Shown: one piece after another, positions 41,510 through 50,497 of the stretch
Numbering within the stretch: position 1 is the stretch's first letter
Layout: every line of letters begins with the position of its first letter
Assembly (NCBI RefSeq): GCF_036206005.1
Contig: NZ_CP108143.1
Location: 6,787,501 to 6,851,500 of the forward strand
Source: Streptomyces sp. NBC_00178
GTDB lineage: Bacteria > Actinomycetota > Actinomycetes > Streptomycetales > Streptomycetaceae
Length of the DNA stretch: 64,000 bases
Direction of reading: 5' to 3'
Translations under genes and position numbers: made by a program
Notes under the pieces: model-generated
The model's input: the letters and a program-made list of their open reading frames with translations, nothing else
The model's database searches: none
Told to the model about the DNA's origin: nothing

Positions 41510-42799
41510 TCAGCCGGAGGTCACCGCCGCCAGGGCCGCCGCGGGGTCCGTGTCCGCGGGCCCCGTCGCTGTCCAGCGGCCCCGCACCTTGCGGTACGGC
41601 CACCAGCGTCCGTCGCGGCCGTAGCGCAACTGAACTCCCGAACCCTGCACGGTCCAGCGGTTGTTCACCCTGCGGAAGTCCGGAGCACCCTCGTCCTCCC
41701 ACCCCGCGGCGAGTTGCCTCTCCGCCCGCGCCAGGTCCTCCGGACCGGGCTGCCACGCCTCGTCGTGGACCGACAGAGCCGCGCTCCCGCCGTGATGCCA
41801 GGCCCGCACGGCGTCGTCGAGACCGGACGCCTGCCTGCCCGAGGCGGACACCAGGCGCTCCCTCACGGCGGGTGGCGCGGGCGGGTCTCCGGCCGCCATG
41901 CGCACGGCGTCCTCGGCGGGAGTCAGCTCCGCCACCGGAGCGCGGAGTGCGTGACCTGCGGCGAGCGCGTCCACCAGCATGGCCAGGGCTCGCGCGGCGC
42001 TGTCCGCCGCGAGGAAGGCCAGCGCGTCCGGGTCGACGTCCCCGCCGGGCGCCGTCCCGGTGTCCAGCGACGGTGGCGTACCCGGTTCCTCCGGCGGATC
42101 CGGCGGCGGGGGGAGAGGCGGCAGGATGTCACGTGCGGCGAAGACCTCGTCGGCCCGCACCCCTTGCGCCGGCCCGCCGGAGAACTCCTCGACGTCCCTC
42201 CCGGGACCCACCGCACCGGCGGCACGCGCCATGCTCCGGGCCTGCAGCTCGTCGAGCAGCCGCCGCTCGCCGCGCCCCCGCAGGAGCAGCAGTACGAAGG
42301 GGTCCTGATCCAGGAGCCGCGCCACCTGGTAGCACAGGGCAGCCGAGTGCGGGCAGTGGTCCCAGGCCTCACAGCCGCACTCCGGGTCCAGGTCGCCGAT
42401 ACCCGGCAGCAGCTCGACCCCGGCGGCGGCCGCGTCCTCCACCAGGTGCGGCGGCATCTCACGGTCGAGCAGCGCCGCGATGTGCCCGGACCGCTCGGTG
42501 GCCATGTCCAGGAACCGCTCCCATTCCTCGTCGCCGAGCTCCTGGAGCAGCACATCACTCCGGTACGCCGTGGAGTCGCGGTCCTGCACCACGGCGGTCA
42601 GCCGGCCGGGCCGCACGGACACCGCGCCCACCCGGCCCTCCCGTGCCAGCCTGCGGCCCTTCTTGAGCTGCGCCCCGTCCAGCGCCGTGTCCTCCAGCGC
42701 CTTCAGCCACGCCCGTCCCCACCAGGACGCGGCGAAACCGCGGCCCTGCGTGGGCGGCAGACCGGCGAACGTACGCTCCGGCTCGGAACTCCCACTCAT
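41510..42799 (-). CDS. SWIM zinc-finger protein partner of the SNF2 helicase
   Basis: 429-aa protein. N-terminal conserved FAASWWGRAWLKALEDTALDGAQLKKGRRLAREGRVGAVSVRPGRLTAVVQ; the SWIM motif is CGCEAWDHCPH near residues 142-152, where C-x-C-x5-C-x-H binds one zinc. The rest is mostly helical with proline-rich linkers, and the C-terminus ends in a WTV/RWWPYRKVRGRW pattern. Such proteins occur beside SNF2 helicases in many bacteria. The ATG at 42799 overlaps the helicase stop by 4 bp (ATGA), so it is downstream in the same operon. Function unknown, probably nucleic-acid binding. Confidence 0.85.
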   Translation of the reverse strand: MSGSSEPERTFAGLPPTQGRGFAASWWGRAWLKALEDTALDGAQLKKGRRLAREGRVGAVSVRPGRLTAVVQDRDSTAYRSDVLLQELGDEEWERFLDMATERSGHIAALLDREMPPHLVEDAAAAGVELLPGIGDLDPECGCEAWDHCPHSAALCYQVARLLDQDPFVLLLLRGRGERRLLDELQARSMARAAGAVGPGRDVEEFSGGPAQGVRADEVFAARDILPPLPPPPDPPEEPGTPPSLDTGTAPGGDVDPDALAFLAADSAARALAMLVDALAAGHALRAPVAELTPAEDAVRMAAGDPPAPPAVRERLVSASGRQASGLDDAVRAWHHGGSAALSVHDEAWQPGPEDLARAERQLAAGWEDEGAPDFRRVNNRWTVQGSGVQLRYGRDGRWWPYRKVRGRWTATGPADTDPAAALAAVTSG

Positions 42800-45699
42800 C
42801 GTGCGCCCCCTCGCAGCTCGACCAGGTCGGCCAGCTCGGCATCGGTCAGTTCCGTCAGCGCGGCCTCGCCGCCGCCGAGCACCGCGTCCGCGAGCCCCTG
42901 CTTGCGGGCCAGCATGGCGGCGATCCGGTCCTCGATCGTCCCCTCGGCGATCAGCCGGTGCACCTGCACGGGCTGGGTCTGCCCGATCCGGTACGCCCGG
43001 TCGGTGGCCTGCGCCTCGACCGCAGGGTTCCACCAGCGGTCGAAATGCACGACGTGGCCGGCCCGGGTCAGGTTGAGGCCCGTGCCGGCGGCCTTCAGCG
43101 ACAGCAGGAACACCGGTGCCGCGCCGGCCTGGAAGCGGTTCACCATGGCTTCCCGCTCCGCGACCGGGGTTCCCCCGTGCAGGAACTGGGTCGGCACCCC
43201 CCTGGCCGCCAGGTGCTGTTCCAGCAAGCGCGCCATCCGGACGTACTGGGTGAACACCAGCACGCTCGCCCCCTCGGAGAGGATCGTGTCGAGGAGTTCG
43301 TCGAGGAGCTCCACCTTTCCGGACCGGTCCACGATCCGGGGTTGCTCCTCCTTGAGGTACTGCGCCGGGTGGTTGCAGATCTGCTTCAGCGCGGTCAGCA
43401 GTTTCACGATCAGCCCGCGCCGCGCGAAGCCGTCCGCACCGGAGATCTCGGCGAGCGTCTCGCGGACCACCGCCTCGTACAGCCCGGCCTGCTCCGGCGT
43501 GAGGGACACGGCGCGGTCGGTCTCCGTCTTGGGAGGCAGCTCGGGGGCGATGCCCGGGTCGGACTTGCGGCGGCGCAGCAGGAACGGCCGGACCAGCGCG
43601 GCGAGCCTCTCGGTGGCCGCGGGGTCGTCACCTCTCTCGACCGCGCTCGCGTACCGGTCGCGGAACGTGCCGAGCTTCCCGAGCAGTCCCGGCGTCGTCC
43701 AGTCGAGGATCGCCCAGAGCTCGGACAGGTTGTTCTCCACCGGGGTCCCGGTGAGCGCGACGCGCGCACCCGCACCGATGGTCCGCAGTTGCCTGGCGGT
43801 CGCCGAGCGGGGGTTCTTGACGTGCTGCGCCTCGTCGGCGACGACCATGCCCCAGGAGGCCTGTGCCAGCCGGGCGGCGTCCAGACGCATGGTGCCGTAC
43901 GTGGTCAGGACGAACTCGCCGGCGGCGACGCCGTCCAGCGAGCGCGAGGGACCGTGGAAACGCCGGACGGGAGTGCCCGGGGCGAACCGCTCGATCTCCC
44001 GCTGCCAGTTGCCCATCAGGGAGGTGGGACAGACGACGAGCGTGGGCCCCGCGGTCGTCCCCGCCTCCTGCCGGTGCAGGTGCAGCGCGATGAGCGTGAT
44101 GGTCTTGCCCAGCCCCATGTCGTCCGCCAGGCAGCAGCCGAGGCCGAGCGAACTCATCGTCACCAGCCAGTTCAGGCCGCGCAGCTGGTAGTCGCGCAGG
44201 TCGGCGTCGAGCGCGGCCGGCTGACCCACCACCTGCGCCGTGGACGACTCGGGGTCCGCGATGCGCGCCCGCAGCTCTTCCAGCCAGCCCGTCGCGGACA
44301 CCTGGACCCGGCGTCCCTCGACGTCCGTGGCACCCGTCAGCACGGCGCTCAGGGCGTCGACCGGAGTGACCTTGCGGTCCCGGGTCCGCCGCGCGAGACG
44401 TGCCTCCTCCGGGTCGATCAGCACCCAGCGGTCCCGCAGCCTGACCAGGGGCCTGCCGGCCTCCGCGAGCCGGTCGAGCTCCTCCCGCGTCACCTTCTGA
44501 TCGCCCAGCGCGAACCACCAGTCGAACGCCAGCAGGGCCTCGGGAGACAGGAAGGACGGAGCCGCCGCGCGGGGCCCGGCTTCCGCCGCCCCGTCGTCGC
44601 CCGTGCCGTCCTCAGCCGTGCCGGCCTCAGCGGGGCCGATCACCGCCCGTGCTGTGAGCCTCCGCTCCAGGTTCCTCGGCCAGTGCACCTGTACGCCGGT
44701 CGCGGCGAGCGCCCGGGCGGCCGGACCCAGCAACTCCGCGACCTCCTCGTCCCCCGGCTCGACCGCGTCCGGCACCGCGGCGGACAGGAGCGGCGCCAGC
44801 GGCTGCCACGCGCGCGCCGCCCGGCGCAGGGCGAGCAGGGCGTCCATACGGGCGCGCGGGCCGAGAAGTGACGCGGCGTGGGAGCGGCCCGCCCACACGT
44901 CCGCGGCGTCGGCGACGAGAGAGGGGTCCCGGACGCCGTGTACCTGCAGGACGACACGGAAGGACGGCGCCTCGCCGGAGCCGTCCTCCCCGGCTTCCGC
45001 TTCGGCGAGCCCCGAGATCTCGACCCGCAACGAGAGGCGCACACCGGCATCGTGTCCGGCCGCCACGTCGGCGGCCCACAGCCGCAGCCCGGGCAGGTGC
45101 CGGGCCTCCCGCGCGGCGAACGCCGGCGAACCCGCGACCGCCCGGGCGGCCGGACTCCGGGGGAGCCCGTCCACCACCGCGTCGAGGAACGCCCGCAGCA
45201 GTGACTCCGGTTCGGGCAGCAGGAGCGGATCGGCCGCCGCGTCCAGGGGAACCGCGTGGGCGTCGGGTGGCATCGAAGCCGCCAGGACCCTGATCCGTTC
45301 CATGTCCTGGGCCGTCAGGGGGCCGGCACGCCAGGAGTCGTGGTCGGTTGCGCTCAGCCCCGGCAGCAGGAGCCCGCGCGCGACCAGTTGGAGTGCGAGC
45401 ACGCCCGCTGCGCCCCAGAAGGCGGCGGACGGAGAGGCCTCGGCACCGACCCGCGCGCGCGTCAGGACCGGCAGCGCGTCCTTCACCGGCACGAGCAGCG
45501 CCGGGACCACGTCGGGGCGGACGTCACCGCCGACGACGGTCAGTTCCCCGGGACGGCCCGGACCGTCGGGAGGGGTGCCACCGTCCGGGTCCCAGAACGC
45601 GATCAGCCCGGTACGGGCCGGGTCCGCGGGGAGGAAGACCGCGGAGCAGCGGGACAGTTCGGTGATCTCGTCGAGTGTTGCCGCGGAGAGCCTGTGCAC
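42796..45699 (-). CDS. SNF2/RapA-like DEAD-box helicase
   Basis: About 967-aa SWI2/SNF2 ATPase. C-terminal half: Walker A DDMGLGKTITLIALHLHRQ, LVVCPTSLMGNWQREIERF, DEAQHVKN, TGTPVENNLSELWAILDW, VFTQYVRMARLLEQHL and HFDRWWNPAVEAQATDRAYRIGQTQPVQVHRLIAEGTIEDRI. N-terminal half is a bacterial SNF2 N-domain. The frame stays open to 45894, but the stretch 45700-45735 uses codons rare here (TCA, CTA, AAA, TTT, GCT) and looks like promoter/leader, so I prefer the GTG at 45699; GTG 45699 lacks a close ribosome-binding site, and ATG 45804 is the alternative. Operon with the SWIM protein. Confidence 0.85.
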   Translation of the reverse strand: MHRLSAATLDEITELSRCSAVFLPADPARTGLIAFWDPDGGTPPDGPGRPGELTVVGGDVRPDVVPALLVPVKDALPVLTRARVGAEASPSAAFWGAAGVLALQLVARGLLLPGLSATDHDSWRAGPLTAQDMERIRVLAASMPPDAHAVPLDAAADPLLLPEPESLLRAFLDAVVDGLPRSPAARAVAGSPAFAAREARHLPGLRLWAADVAAGHDAGVRLSLRVEISGLAEAEAGEDGSGEAPSFRVVLQVHGVRDPSLVADAADVWAGRSHAASLLGPRARMDALLALRRAARAWQPLAPLLSAAVPDAVEPGDEEVAELLGPAARALAATGVQVHWPRNLERRLTARAVIGPAEAGTAEDGTGDDGAAEAGPRAAAPSFLSPEALLAFDWWFALGDQKVTREELDRLAEAGRPLVRLRDRWVLIDPEEARLARRTRDRKVTPVDALSAVLTGATDVEGRRVQVSATGWLEELRARIADPESSTAQVVGQPAALDADLRDYQLRGLNWLVTMSSLGLGCCLADDMGLGKTITLIALHLHRQEAGTTAGPTLVVCPTSLMGNWQREIERFAPGTPVRRFHGPSRSLDGVAAGEFVLTTYGTMRLDAARLAQASWGMVVADEAQHVKNPRSATARQLRTIGAGARVALTGTPVENNLSELWAILDWTTPGLLGKLGTFRDRYASAVERGDDPAATERLAALVRPFLLRRRKSDPGIAPELPPKTETDRAVSLTPEQAGLYEAVVRETLAEISGADGFARRGLIVKLLTALKQICNHPAQYLKEEQPRIVDRSGKVELLDELLDTILSEGASVLVFTQYVRMARLLEQHLAARGVPTQFLHGGTPVAEREAMVNRFQAGAAPVFLLSLKAAGTGLNLTRAGHVVHFDRWWNPAVEAQATDRAYRIGQTQPVQVHRLIAEGTIEDRIAAMLARKQGLADAVLGGGEAALTELTDAELADLVELRGGAR

Positions 45700-45953
45700 A
45701 GCGATCGCAAATTCCTCAAATTTGACTAGTGAGCCTGGGGCCGCCGAGGGTACCCCACCCGAGGCCGGTGCCGGGAGAAGTGCCTGGTGCCCCCGCCGGG
45801 TCATGCCCGCCGAGCCGCGGGGTGCAGCTCTCCCCACCACCGGACACGGGGGATTCCCCCCGCACTGCCGGGGTGATGGCGCCATAGCCGCCACAGGCCT
45901 GCTCTTCGTACGTTTTACCAGGTCAGAGCAGATGCCCAGAAACCGGAGACGTC

Positions 45954-47018
45954 ATGCCCCAGGCGGTAGCAGCCACCGTTGCGCCAGACCCCCGAGCCGA
46001 AGCGGGCAGTCCGGCGGACCCGCCGGCCGCAGGCAGTGATTTCGCGCCGCTCCTCAGGACGGTGAAAGGCCAGGGCCTCCTGGAACGGCGGACCGGCTGG
46101 TACGCCAGGGGGATCGCCGTGAACCTGGCAGCCCTCGGAGCGGTGATCTCCGGCATGGTGCTCCTGGGTGACACCTGGTGGAACGTCGTCCTCGCGCTGC
46201 CGCTGGCCGTCCTGTGGACCCGTACCGCCTTCTTCGGGCATGACGCGGGGCACGCCCAGATATCAGGCGACCGCAAGGCCGCACGGATCATCGGACTCGT
46301 GCACGCGAACCTGTTCCTGGGCATGAACGAGGCCTGGTGGAACGACAAACACGTACGCCACCACGCGAACCCCAACCACGTCGACAAGGACCCCGACGTC
46401 GGCGTCGGCGCCCTCGTGTGGACCCGGAAGCAGGCCGCGCAGCGCCAGGGACTGGCCCGCCGGCTCACCCGGAACCAGGCACGCCTCTTCTTCCCGATGC
46501 TGCTGCTCGAAGGCATCGCCCTCAAGATCTACGGCTTCCAGTTCCTGCGGCGCCAGCCCCTCCGGGAGCGGGTCCTCTCCGGTGCTCTGCTCGCCGGCCA
46601 CCTCGCCCTGTACGCCGCACTGCTGCTGAGCACGATGTCCCCCGGCAAGGCCGTCGTCTTCGCCCTCGCGCACCACGCGCTCTTCGGACTCCACCTGGGC
46701 ATGGCGTTCGCCCCGAACCACAAGGGCATGGAGATGCCCGACCCCGACGGCGACCGGTGGAGTCACCTGCAGCGCCAGGTCCTCACCTCGCGCAACGTGC
46801 GCGGCGCCGTGCTCACCGACTGGTTCCTCGGCGGCCTGAACTACCAGATAGAGCACCATCTCTTCCCGAGCATGCCCCGGCCCCACCTGCGACTTGCCCA
46901 GCCCTTGGTGAAGGCCCACTGTGAGTCCATCGGCATGCCCTACACGGAGACCGGCCTCGTCGAGTCCTACCGGCAGGCCCTGCGGCACATGCACGAGGTC
47001 GGGGAGCCGCTGCGCTGA
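45954..47018 (+). CDS. Membrane fatty-acid desaturase
   Basis: 354-aa membrane desaturase. The three histidine boxes are HDAGH near residues 96-100, HVRHH near 132-136 and QIEHH near 297-301, all present; the last has the Q-x-x-HH form typical of front-end or acyl-lipid desaturases. Four membrane segments bracket the boxes. It introduces a double bond into membrane lipid acyl chains with a ferredoxin-type partner. A possible electron supplier is the FprA-like reductase elsewhere in the window (no evidence beyond function). Confidence 0.9.
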   Translation: MPQAVAATVAPDPRAEAGSPADPPAAGSDFAPLLRTVKGQGLLERRTGWYARGIAVNLAALGAVISGMVLLGDTWWNVVLALPLAVLWTRTAFFGHDAGHAQISGDRKAARIIGLVHANLFLGMNEAWWNDKHVRHHANPNHVDKDPDVGVGALVWTRKQAAQRQGLARRLTRNQARLFFPMLLLEGIALKIYGFQFLRRQPLRERVLSGALLAGHLALYAALLLSTMSPGKAVVFALAHHALFGLHLGMAFAPNHKGMEMPDPDGDRWSHLQRQVLTSRNVRGAVLTDWFLGGLNYQIEHHLFPSMPRPHLRLAQPLVKAHCESIGMPYTETGLVESYRQALRHMHEVGEPLR

Positions 47019-47110
47019 TTCCGGCACCTGTGCCCAGGACCCGGAACCGACGGGGACGCACACGCGTTCACACATCAGGAGCGGCTCCGGCCGCGAAGGA
47101 GGCACGGATC

Positions 47111-47293
47111 ATGTCGAACGGTGCAAAGATCGCCATCGGGGGAGTCGTCGCGGCAGTCGTCCTGATTCCGTTCATCGGTTTCTGGTGGTCGCTGCTGGTG
47201 CTCATCGGGGTGCCCACCGTGGGCTACCTGATGCTCGATCCGTCGCAGAGGCGCAGGCTCCGCAGGATCGGTCGCAAGGAGATAGGACGCTGA
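47111..47293 (+). CDS. Small membrane protein
   Basis: 60-aa protein: AKIAIGGVVAAVVLIPFIGFWWSLLVLIGVPTVGYLMLD gives two hydrophobic helices followed by a strongly basic tail RRRLRRIGRKEIGR. ATG 47111 has GAAGGAGG directly upstream. The last bases overlap the presumed CTG start of the MOSC gene, so it probably couples that gene's translation. Confidence 0.7.
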   Translation: MSNGAKIAIGGVVAAVVLIPFIGFWWSLLVLIGVPTVGYLMLDPSQRRRLRRIGRKEIGR

Positions 47294-47832
47294 ACACCAA
47301 GGTCGAGGCAGTAAGCAGCAACGGCGTGTACTCGTTCACCAAGCCGAACAGGGACAGCATCACGCTGCTGGCCGGGCTCGGAGTGCAGGGCGACGTACAC
47401 GCCGGAGTCACGGTCAAACACCGCTCGCGCGTCGCACAGGATCCGACCCAGCCCAATCTGCGCCAGGTCCACTTCATCCACCAAGAGCTCTTCGGCGAAC
47501 TGCGGGAGGCCGGGTTCGAGGTCGCCCCGGGCGACCTCGGGGAGAACGTCACCACCAGCGGGATCGATCTGCTCGCGCTTCCGGTGGGGACGCTGCTCCG
47601 GCTCGGCGAAGAGGCTGTCGTCGAGGTGACGGGGCTGCGTAACCCCTGCCTGCAGATCGACATCTTCCGGGACGGACTCCTCAAGCAGGTCGTCGGCCGG
47701 GCTGACGACGGCACCGTGGTCCGCAAGGCGGGGATCATGGGGATCGTCGTGACGGGCGGGACCGTGCGGCCCGGCGACGAGATCCACGCGGAACTCCCCG
47801 CCGAACCGCACCGACCGCTGGAGCGCGTCTAG
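47290..47832 (+). CDS. MOSC-domain protein, probably initiated at CTG
   Basis: 180-aa protein of the MOSC family (moco sulfurase C-terminal domain, YiiM-like). It reads TKVEAVSSNGVYSFTKPNRDSITLLAGLGVQGDVHAGVTVKHRSR, then VHFIHQELFGELREAGFEVAPGDLGENVTTSGIDL and TGLRNPCLQIDIFRDGL with the conserved Cys, and GIMGIVVTGGTVRPGDEI. No ATG, GTG or TTG precedes the conserved N-terminus; a perfect AAGGAG at 47276-47281 lies 8 bases before CTG 47290, which overlaps the stop of the preceding small gene (CTGA). A GTG at 47327 would remove conserved residues. MOSC proteins bind molybdenum cofactor or carry sulfur; substrate unknown. Confidence 0.87.
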   Translation: MNTKVEAVSSNGVYSFTKPNRDSITLLAGLGVQGDVHAGVTVKHRSRVAQDPTQPNLRQVHFIHQELFGELREAGFEVAPGDLGENVTTSGIDLLALPVGTLLRLGEEAVVEVTGLRNPCLQIDIFRDGLLKQVVGRADDGTVVRKAGIMGIVVTGGTVRPGDEIHAELPAEPHRPLERV

Positions 47833-47839
47833 CACTGCC

Positions 47840-48560
47840 CGGCGGCTCCGGGCGGGGCGCGGTCCAGCGGCCACGCGGTGGGCAGCGCGACAGCGATCAG
47901 GAGCGCGCTCGTCCGGAGCGGCCCGAGGTCCCCGGCCGTCGTGCCGAGCGTGGTCGCGGCCGGTGAAGGCGCCCGCATTGAGTGCCGCGGTCGCATACGA
48001 GCCGGCCATCATGGGAGCTTGTGCTGCTTCGTGGAGGACACGCGTGACGAGTGTGCTACCCAGAGCGAAGGACAGTGCGCCCAGCAGGAACACGAGGGTG
48101 CACATCAGGGCGGGCCTGTCGGCCGGCACGGCCGGCGCCCGTCCCTTCTTGTCGGGCGCGACCAGCGTGGCGGCGGCGGTCAGTGCGACGGCGAGGAACC
48201 CTGCGTTCGCGAGTGCGGTGACGACTCGGGTCGCGAGCAGGACCGGGAAGCCGGTGGTGACGGCACCCGCGGCGTGAGCTGCCGCGAAGGTGAGAACGCA
48301 TGCGAGAAGGCTTGAGCGCCTGGGCCGGTTCCGGGCGAGAGGCGCCACGAATGGGGGCGCCTACGGCCATGCCGATCGCGAAGGCCGGGGTGAGTGCGCC
48401 GGCGGTCCCGATGCTGACGTCGAGATCCGAGGCGATGTCCGGCAACAGACCGGCGAGCATGAACTCCGAGGTACCCATGGCGACCACCGCCACGGCAAGC
48501 AGGTACAGCGGGAGAGGCGTCGAAGGCTCCGGGTGAGGAGAAGCGCGAGAGGAAGGTCAT
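47840..48560 (-). pseudogene. Decayed Cmx/CmlR-type chloramphenicol-efflux MFS transporter
   Basis: Fragments of one 12-helix MFS exporter in different frames on the minus strand. Frame A near 48560 gives the start MTFLSRFSSP; frame B (to about 48350) reads VVAMGTSEFMLAGLLPDIASDLDVSIGTAGALTPAFAIGMAVGAPI; frame C reads APLARNRPRRSSLLACVLTFAAAHAAGAVTTGFPVLLATRVVTALANAGFLAVALTAAATLVAPD, then jumps from VPADRPALM to LGALSFALGSTLVTRVLHEAAQAPMMAGSYATAALNAGA, as if the middle (helices 5-10) is deleted. Further frameshifts follow in the C-terminal end. The source family is chloramphenicol-type exporters. At least two frameshifts plus one internal deletion make it a pseudogene. Confidence 0.85.
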
Positions 48561-48794
48561 CTCGTCACCGCGGCCGGCCCCACAGGCACACTCGTCGCAT
48601 CGCGCATCGCGGACCACGATGCAACGGCAGGGCTACGAGCTCAGGACCTCTGGGGGCTGACGGCGTGACCGAAAGCCCCCACCTCATCCGACTCGGGACT
48701 CGACATGGCTCGCACGCCACCCGACCGGCATCCGTCGGAGCATCAGGGTTTCACCGGCAGTGGCCTGCACCGGCATCGTCGTGTCCCGCTCCGT

Positions 48795-49352
48795 CTAGTG
48801 GCGAGGAGACAAGGCGGCGCGGACCAGAACGCGTGCCGCCTCGATGCTCTCCGGGAGGCTGTCGAGCGGGAGGGGCTGCGTGGCGAGAGCGCCCTCGTGC
48901 AGCACGAGAAGCCGGGTGGCCAGGGCAGCCGGGCGCGAACAGCCCGCCGCGGTGGCGAGTTCGGTGAACACTTCCAGCAGCCAGAGTTTCTGGTTCGCCG
49001 CGATGCGGTACGCGGGATGCGAAGGATCCGGGAGTTCGGCCAGCGCGTTGATGAAGGCGCATCCGCGGGTGTTCGTCCCGCTCCAGGTCCGCAGCGCCTC
49101 GAAGGGCGCGGTGACCTTCTCGGCGGGGGAGTCGACGGCATCGACGGTGGCACGGACCAGCGTTCGCCAGCGCTGGTCGCGCTCCGCGAGGTAAACGCCG
49201 ACGAGGTGGTCCTTCGAGCCGAACCGGTTGTACAGGGTCCGCTTGGTCACCCCGGAGTGTTCGGCGATCAGATCCACGCCGACCGCCGTGATTCCCCGGT
49301 TGTAGAACAACTCCTCCGCGGCGGCCACGATGCGCCTGCCCGCCGGCGTCAT
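48795..49352 (-). CDS. TetR-family transcriptional repressor
   Basis: 185-aa regulator with a TetR helix-turn-helix at about residues 7-50: RIVAAAEELFYNRGITAVGVDLIAEHSGVTKRTLYNRFGSKDHLVGVYL. The C-terminal ligand domain (WSGTNTRGCAFINALAELPD) resembles TetR_C. The ATG at 49352 has GGAGGAGG eight bases upstream, so I prefer it to the GTG at 49385. Divergent from a zinc-type dehydrogenase across 95 bp that hold a perfect inverted repeat, its likely operator. Confidence 0.9.
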   Translation of the reverse strand: MTPAGRRIVAAAEELFYNRGITAVGVDLIAEHSGVTKRTLYNRFGSKDHLVGVYLAERDQRWRTLVRATVDAVDSPAEKVTAPFEALRTWSGTNTRGCAFINALAELPDPSHPAYRIAANQKLWLLEVFTELATAAGCSRPAALATRLLVLHEGALATQPLPLDSLPESIEAARVLVRAALSPRH

Positions 49353-49383
49353 GGGCCGCGCCTCCTCCACCGTGAACCCCTTC

Positions 49384-49424
49384 ACTGATCGGTGTACCGT
49401 GGGTGGTGATGTTCACCGATCAGT
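49384..49424. promoter_or_regulatory. Inverted-repeat operator for the TetR regulator and divergent dehydrogenase
   Basis: ACTGATCGGTG (49384-49394) and CACCGATCAGT (49414-49424), perfect 11-bp inverted arms with a 19-bp spacer. The dyad covers the region between the TetR start and the dehydrogenase start, so one bound regulator could repress both. Confidence 0.85.
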
Positions 49425-49447
49425 ATACCTGGCGGAAGGTCTCATCG

Positions 49448-50497
49448 ATGAGTGCGTCCCAGTCCATGCGAGCGGTGCGGATCACCCGGCACGGAGGGCC
49501 GGACGTCCTTGAACCGGCGGAGGTGGCCGTCCCCGCCCCACGAGCCGGAGAAGTGCTGGTCGAGGTCAGCGCCGTAGCCCTCAACAACACCGATCTGTGG
49601 ACCCGGGAGGGTGCCTACGGCGTTCCGGGAGACCCGGAGGCGCGGTCGGGCTGGCGCGGCCCGATCACCTTTCCGCGTATCCAGGGCGCCGACGTGGCCG
49701 GCCGCGTCGTGGCCGTCGGGCCCGGGGTGGAGGTGAGCCTGACGGGACGCCGCGTGGTCGTCGACCCCGCGACGTACGACTCCGAAGGGCCGGACGCCAA
49801 TCCGGTGGGCTTGATGGGGAGCGAACGCGACGGCGGCTACGCCGAGTACGTGACGGCGGCGGCGGAGCGCGTCCACGACGTCACCGCATCCCCCCTCACG
49901 GACGACCAGCTCGCGGCACTGCCCACCGCCTACGGCACCGCGCTGGGCATGATCGAGCGGGGCCGGCTGCGGAAAGGGGAATCCGTCCTGGTCTCCGGAG
50001 CGTCGGGCGGCGTGGGCCTCGCGCTGGTGCAGATCGCCCGTGCGCGCGGAGCGAAGGTGCTCGCCATCAGCAGCGGACCCAAGGTCGACGCAGTGCGCGA
50101 AGCAGGCGCGCACGCGGTCGTCGACCGCGCGGCAGACATCGCCGAGCAGGTCCGTGCCGCCGCCCCCGAGGGCATCGACGTCGCACTCGACGTCGTGGCC
50201 GGCGGGCTGGTGAGCGAGGGGCTTCCGCTGTTGCGCGAAGGGGGCCGGTGGGTCATCGCCGGTGCACTCGGCGGACACGGTGTCGCTTTCGACGTGCGTC
50301 GCCTCTACCTGCACAACGCCCAGCTCATCGGGTCCGCGATGCATACGCCCGCACACTTCGACCTCCTCATGGACATGGCCCGCCGGGCGGAGGTCCAGCC
50401 CGTCATCGCCGCCACGTTCCCACTGGAGCGGGCGGCCGAGGCGCAGAAGGAACTCTCCCGCAGGGCGCACGTGGGCAAGATCGTCATGCACCCCTGA
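49448..50497 (+). CDS. Zinc-type alcohol dehydrogenase/quinone oxidoreductase-like MDR protein
   Basis: 349-aa medium-chain dehydrogenase. N-terminal MRAVRITRHGGPDVLEPAEVAVPAPRAGEVLVEVSAVALNNTDLWTREGAYG, then PRIQGADVAGRVVAVGPGVE, and the nucleotide-binding VSGASGGVGLALVQIARARGAKVLAIS near residues 181-207. No clear four-Cys structural zinc loop, so it belongs to the quinone-oxidoreductase-like subgroup. ATG 49448 has GGAAGG nine bases upstream. The divergent TetR gene and the shared operator indicate induction by the enzyme's substrate or an electrophile (inference). Confidence 0.92.
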   Translation: MSASQSMRAVRITRHGGPDVLEPAEVAVPAPRAGEVLVEVSAVALNNTDLWTREGAYGVPGDPEARSGWRGPITFPRIQGADVAGRVVAVGPGVEVSLTGRRVVVDPATYDSEGPDANPVGLMGSERDGGYAEYVTAAAERVHDVTASPLTDDQLAALPTAYGTALGMIERGRLRKGESVLVSGASGGVGLALVQIARARGAKVLAISSGPKVDAVREAGAHAVVDRAADIAEQVRAAAPEGIDVALDVVAGGLVSEGLPLLREGGRWVIAGALGGHGVAFDVRRLYLHNAQLIGSAMHTPAHFDLLMDMARRAEVQPVIAATFPLERAAEAQKELSRRAHVGKIVMHP

